This document shows, piece after piece, positions 13,720 through 16,044 of a DNA stretch of 16,044 nt (its first letter is position 1; every line of letters begins with the position of its first letter). Under the pieces are notes generated by a model. The model made no database searches. It worked only from the letters and a program-made list of their open reading frames with translations, and had not been told where the DNA came from. The stretch comes from SOKG01 sp964502665 (GTDB lineage Bacteria; Chloroflexota; Dehalococcoidia; SZUA-161), in NCBI GenBank assembly GCA_964502665.1, contig CAZCXP010000051.1:1-16044 (forward strand). The letters run 5' to 3'. The position numbers and the translations under genes were made by a program.

Positions 13720-15220
13720 GATCCTGGAACTGGTGGTAGAGCCACTTCGTGATGTCTTCCTCTTCAATCGCTTTCCTCAATGCCTCGGCTCGCTGTTTTC
13801 TCTCTGCTGCATCCATAGTCAGTGCCTGATACAGCGCTCGGGTTGTTCCTTCCAAGTCTGCTGGTGCTATTGATATGACGTGCTCTCCCAGTTGCTCATG
13901 GGCGCCAGCGGACTCCGACAGGATCAGGACGCTGTTATTGGCGCTGGCGATGGGCCCTTCCTTGGCTACCAGGTTCATGCCATCGATCACCGGGTTCACC
14001 AGGAGCACGTCGCAGAGGCGCATGCCTGCTATTGCCTGAGCATAGTTATTCTCGAAGAATACCTTTATTGGCTGCCACCCCTCGTTTCCATATTTGGTGT
14101 TGATTGCCTCCACGTAGTCGAATATATCTTGCGTGTATCTTTGATACTGTTTTATCCCGGATCGTGAGGGAACCAAGAAGCACAGTAGCTTGACTCTGTT
14201 CAACAAATGAGGATAGCGCCCCAGTAGCATATCGAAGGCTTTTAGGCCGCGGATGATATTCTTGCTGGGCTCTGCCCGGTCGACCCTGACGATAGTCCGT
14301 TCCCCAAGGTGGGCGCGCAGCTTCTCTTCATAATCGCGGACCCTGGGCGAACGCACATGTCGCTGCAGTGCAGCGACATCTATGGATACGGGATAGGAAG
14401 CGACCCTGGTTTGATGACCTCCAAGGGCAACAGTGTGGCTCTCATAATCGACCTCAGCCTCATCCAGGAACACCTCGCAGCTGTGCAAGAAGTGGTGCAC
14501 ATCGCGTTTGGTCTGCAAACCCACGATGTCGACGGCACAGAGGCTTTCTAGGATCGCCTTGCGCATCATTTTGGGGAAAAGATGCCAGTAGCTGGAGGAA
14601 GGCCATGGGATATGGATGAAATGCTGCAGGATGGCTTGTGGCATGTGGCGGCGAATATAGCCACCGACCAGGTACAGTTGGTAGTCATGGATCATTACGA
14701 AGGGGGGCACCTTGTCGTTCGCTGCTTCGGCGATAGCGGCCTCGGCGAAGGCCCTGTTAACTGTAACATACCCGTTCTCCCATGCATCGTAGACCTTGGC
14801 ATCGAAGTTGGGGGTATAGGGTGAATTCCACATGTAATGCTGGAGGAACCAAAGCAGGGGATTGCAGAACAGGTTGTAATACTTGTGGTAGACGTTCCTG
14901 GGTGAGGTGACGAATCGAAGATACAGCCTTTGCCCTGGGAGCTGGACTTGGAAGCGCCCATCCTGCGCGGCGGCAACCCTGCGGTCTCCCTCCCCCATAG
15001 CGCTGGCGATCCAGGTAAGCTCCACGTATTTGCTGATGGCGCTGAGGGCGGTCACAACCCCGCCGCTGCCCCGATTTAGCTGCAGTGTCTCGTCTTTGCC
15101 CACGCGATAGTCAACAGGACCTCGATTACTGATCTGGATAAGTCGCCTTTCGGCGAGCAACTCTTGACATAACTCAATGAGACAGGCACCGGCTTGATTA
15201 TGCTTAGAGGGAGACAGCAT
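13676..15220 (-). CDS. otsA: GT20-family alpha,alpha-trehalose-phosphate synthase (OtsA-like), divergent
   Basis: A 514-residue GT20 glycosyltransferase expected to join a nucleotide-glucose to glucose 6-phosphate. Visible blocks are ISNRGPVDY (30-38), HDYQLYLVGGYIRR (178-191), HIPWPSS (203-209), VDRAEPSKNI (313-322) with R315 and K320, DGMNLVAKE (413-421) and LSESAGAHEQLG (434-445). R315 and K320 correspond to the donor-phosphate residues of E. coli OtsA. Canonical HDYHL is HDYQL here, and VDRLDYSKG is VDRAEPSKN, so a related product such as glucosylglycerol phosphate cannot be excluded; the adjacent phosphatase favours trehalose. No ribosome site precedes the ATG and an in-phase TAA lies four codons upstream, so the start cannot be earlier. 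The promoter position suggests a leaderless mRNA. The C-terminal residues are encoded opposite the end of otsB. Confidence 0.88.
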   Translation of the reverse strand: MLSPSKHNQAGACLIELCQELLAERRLIQISNRGPVDYRVGKDETLQLNRGSGGVVTALSAISKYVELTWIASAMGEGDRRVAAAQDGRFQVQLPGQRLYLRFVTSPRNVYHKYYNLFCNPLLWFLQHYMWNSPYTPNFDAKVYDAWENGYVTVNRAFAEAAIAEAANDKVPPFVMIHDYQLYLVGGYIRRHMPQAILQHFIHIPWPSSSYWHLFPKMMRKAILESLCAVDIVGLQTKRDVHHFLHSCEVFLDEAEVDYESHTVALGGHQTRVASYPVSIDVAALQRHVRSPRVRDYEEKLRAHLGERTIVRVDRAEPSKNIIRGLKAFDMLLGRYPHLLNRVKLLCFLVPSRSGIKQYQRYTQDIFDYVEAINTKYGNEGWQPIKVFFENNYAQAIAGMRLCDVLLVNPVIDGMNLVAKEGPIASANNSVLILSESAGAHEQLGEHVISIAPADLEGTTRALYQALTMDAAERKQRAEALRKAIEEEDITKWLYHQFQDLRKLACQLPLLLTV

Positions 15221-15226
15221 GGCTGA

Positions 15227-15255
15227 AATTTAGCATAACCCTCCTGGGTTGTCAA
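15227..15255 (-). promoter_or_regulatory. otsA promoter, predicted to make a leaderless transcript
   Basis: On the minus strand a consensus TTGACA (15255-15250), 17 bp and TAAATT (15232-15227), with TGC just ahead of the -10 as an extended element. The -10 ends six bases before the otsA ATG, so the transcript should begin at or next to the A of the start codon. This explains the missing ribosome site. Confidence 0.7.
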
Positions 15256-15286
15256 CCAGATGCCGCCTGGTTCTGTCAAATTGACA
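15254..15286. promoter_or_regulatory. Two dyads between the divergent otsA and alaS promoters
   Basis: AACCAG-N7-CTGGTT (15254-15272) lies between the two opposed -35 boxes. TGTCAA-A-TTGACA (15274-15286) is a perfect palindrome whose right half is the alaS -35. Either could be an operator; the second could equally arise from promoter sequence symmetry. Confidence 0.35.
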
Positions 15287-15309
15287 TGTAGCTGTAGTTG
15301 GTCTAAAAT
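15281..15309 (+). promoter_or_regulatory. alaS promoter
   Basis: A consensus TTGACA (15281-15286), exactly 17 bp and TAAAAT (15304-15309) place the start near 15316, 34 nt before the alaS ATG. Confidence 0.8.
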
Positions 15310-15349
15310 CGCAAAATGTACAAGGAAAATAGACTTTTCTGGAGAGATT

Positions 15350-16044
15350 ATGACCGGCGATGAACTCAGGGAGAAGTTTCTCCTTTTTTTTGAGCAGAAG
15401 GGGCACAAGATTGTTCCCGGCTCGTCCCTTGTCCCTCTGGGGGATCCCACGCTCCTTTTGACCAGCGCCGGCATGGTCCAGTTCAAGCCTTATTTCACAG
15501 GCGAGGCAGTTGCCCCCTCGCCAAGGCTGGCATCGTGTCAGAAGTGCTTCCGCACCACTGACATTGAATCGGTAGGCAATCTCAAGCACCTGACCTTCTT
15601 CGAGATGCTGGGCAATTTCAGCATCGGCGATTATTTCAAGAAGGAGGCGATCGCCTGGGCCTGGGAGTTTGTCATCGATTGGCTCAAGCTTCCTAAGGAG
15701 AAGCTGTGGATTACCATATTCCTCGACGACGATGAGTCCTTCGGCTACTGGCGGGATGTGGGGGTAGCAGCGGGGCGCATAGACCGTTATGGGGAGAAGG
15801 ACAATTTCTGGGGCCCCGCCGGGGAGACCGGCCCCTGCGGGCCTTGCAGCGAGATTCACTACGATTATGGCGAGGAGTACAGTTGCGGCCCTGATTGCTC
15901 GCCTGCCTGTGACTGTGGGCGTTTCCTCGAAATCTGGAACCTGGTGTTCACGGAATACTTTCAGGACTCGGAAGGCAAGCGAACGCCGCTGCCGAGGAAG
16001 AATATCGACACCGGCATGGGCCTGGAGCGGACGGCGGCGGTGCT
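15350..16044 (+). CDS. alaS: Alanyl-tRNA synthetase, N-terminal part (runs off the window)
   Basis: The class II synthetase that charges tRNA-Ala. About 231 codons are present, covering the start of the catalytic domain; the remainder and the editing and oligomerisation domains lie beyond the end. Landmarks are LTSAGMVQFKPYF, the CQKCFRTTDIESVGN block, HLTFFEMLGNFSIGDYFK (motif 2 region), WGPAGETGPCGPCSEI, FLEIWNLVF and IDTGMGLER (motif 3). The ATG at 15350 has GGAGAG four bases upstream, and the first residues (MTGDELREKFLLFFEQKGH) match the family start. A run of eight T codes for the LFF of that segment. It is transcribed divergently from otsA with its own strong promoter. Opposite-strand frames across it are shadows. 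Confidence 0.96.
   Translation, partial: MTGDELREKFLLFFEQKGHKIVPGSSLVPLGDPTLLLTSAGMVQFKPYFTGEAVAPSPRLASCQKCFRTTDIESVGNLKHLTFFEMLGNFSIGDYFKKEAIAWAWEFVIDWLKLPKEKLWITIFLDDDESFGYWRDVGVAAGRIDRYGEKDNFWGPAGETGPCGPCSEIHYDYGEEYSCGPDCSPACDCGRFLEIWNLVFTEYFQDSEGKRTPLPRKNIDTGMGLERTAAV

Noticed and set aside
15230..15859. Minus-strand frame (209 codons) opposite alaS
   Set aside because: alaS is unmistakable on the plus strand with promoter and ribosome site. The antisense frame has no motif.

Overview
The window reads as a chromosomal segment of a free-living anaerobic or facultatively respiring bacterium. Gene content and protein style (FdhE, FdhD, a TatA/TatB pair and a divergent GT20 synthase, all behind clean sigma-70-type promoters) suggest Chloroflexota, possibly class Dehalococcoidia. 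This placement is an inference from protein style and no marker gene here proves it.

Left half (222-8202, all minus strand): a respiratory formate dehydrogenase locus. Read in transcription order it is fdhA (one 1,080-codon frame interrupted by a single TGA that is almost certainly selenocysteine 197), fdhB (four [4Fe-4S] clusters and a C-terminal anchor), fdhI/fdhC (cytochrome b556-type membrane subunit), fdhE, fdhD, tatA, tatB-like and tatC. The catalytic subunit carries a Tat signal. The locus therefore encodes the enzyme, its two assembly factors and the translocase that exports it. Two tandem, similar promoter copies lie upstream of fdhA, followed by a long leader holding an intrinsic terminator, so attenuation is likely. 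A second promoter, overlapped by a dyad, sits in front of fdhD and could drive fdhD-tatABC separately.

Middle (8489-12559): a nitronate monooxygenase-like flavoprotein (minus), comM with a gamma-glutamylcyclotransferase-like gene 29 bp behind it (plus), and an alpha/beta hydrolase (minus) whose -10 box is covered by a perfect 8-5-8 dyad.

Right part (12560-16044): trehalose-phosphate genes otsB (plus) and otsA (minus), convergent with 44 bp of coding overlap, then alaS (plus), which runs off the window. The otsA/alaS spacer holds two divergent promoters with consensus -35 boxes. The otsA one is placed so that its transcript should start at the ATG, making it leaderless.

Repeats: palindromic repeat units cluster downstream of tatC (1-221), upstream of comM (9629-9660) and upstream of otsB (12748-12806). 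The last is a pair of opposed copies of one hairpin unit whose stems differ by compensatory changes. I see no rRNA, tRNA, CRISPR array, integrase, transposase or phage gene.
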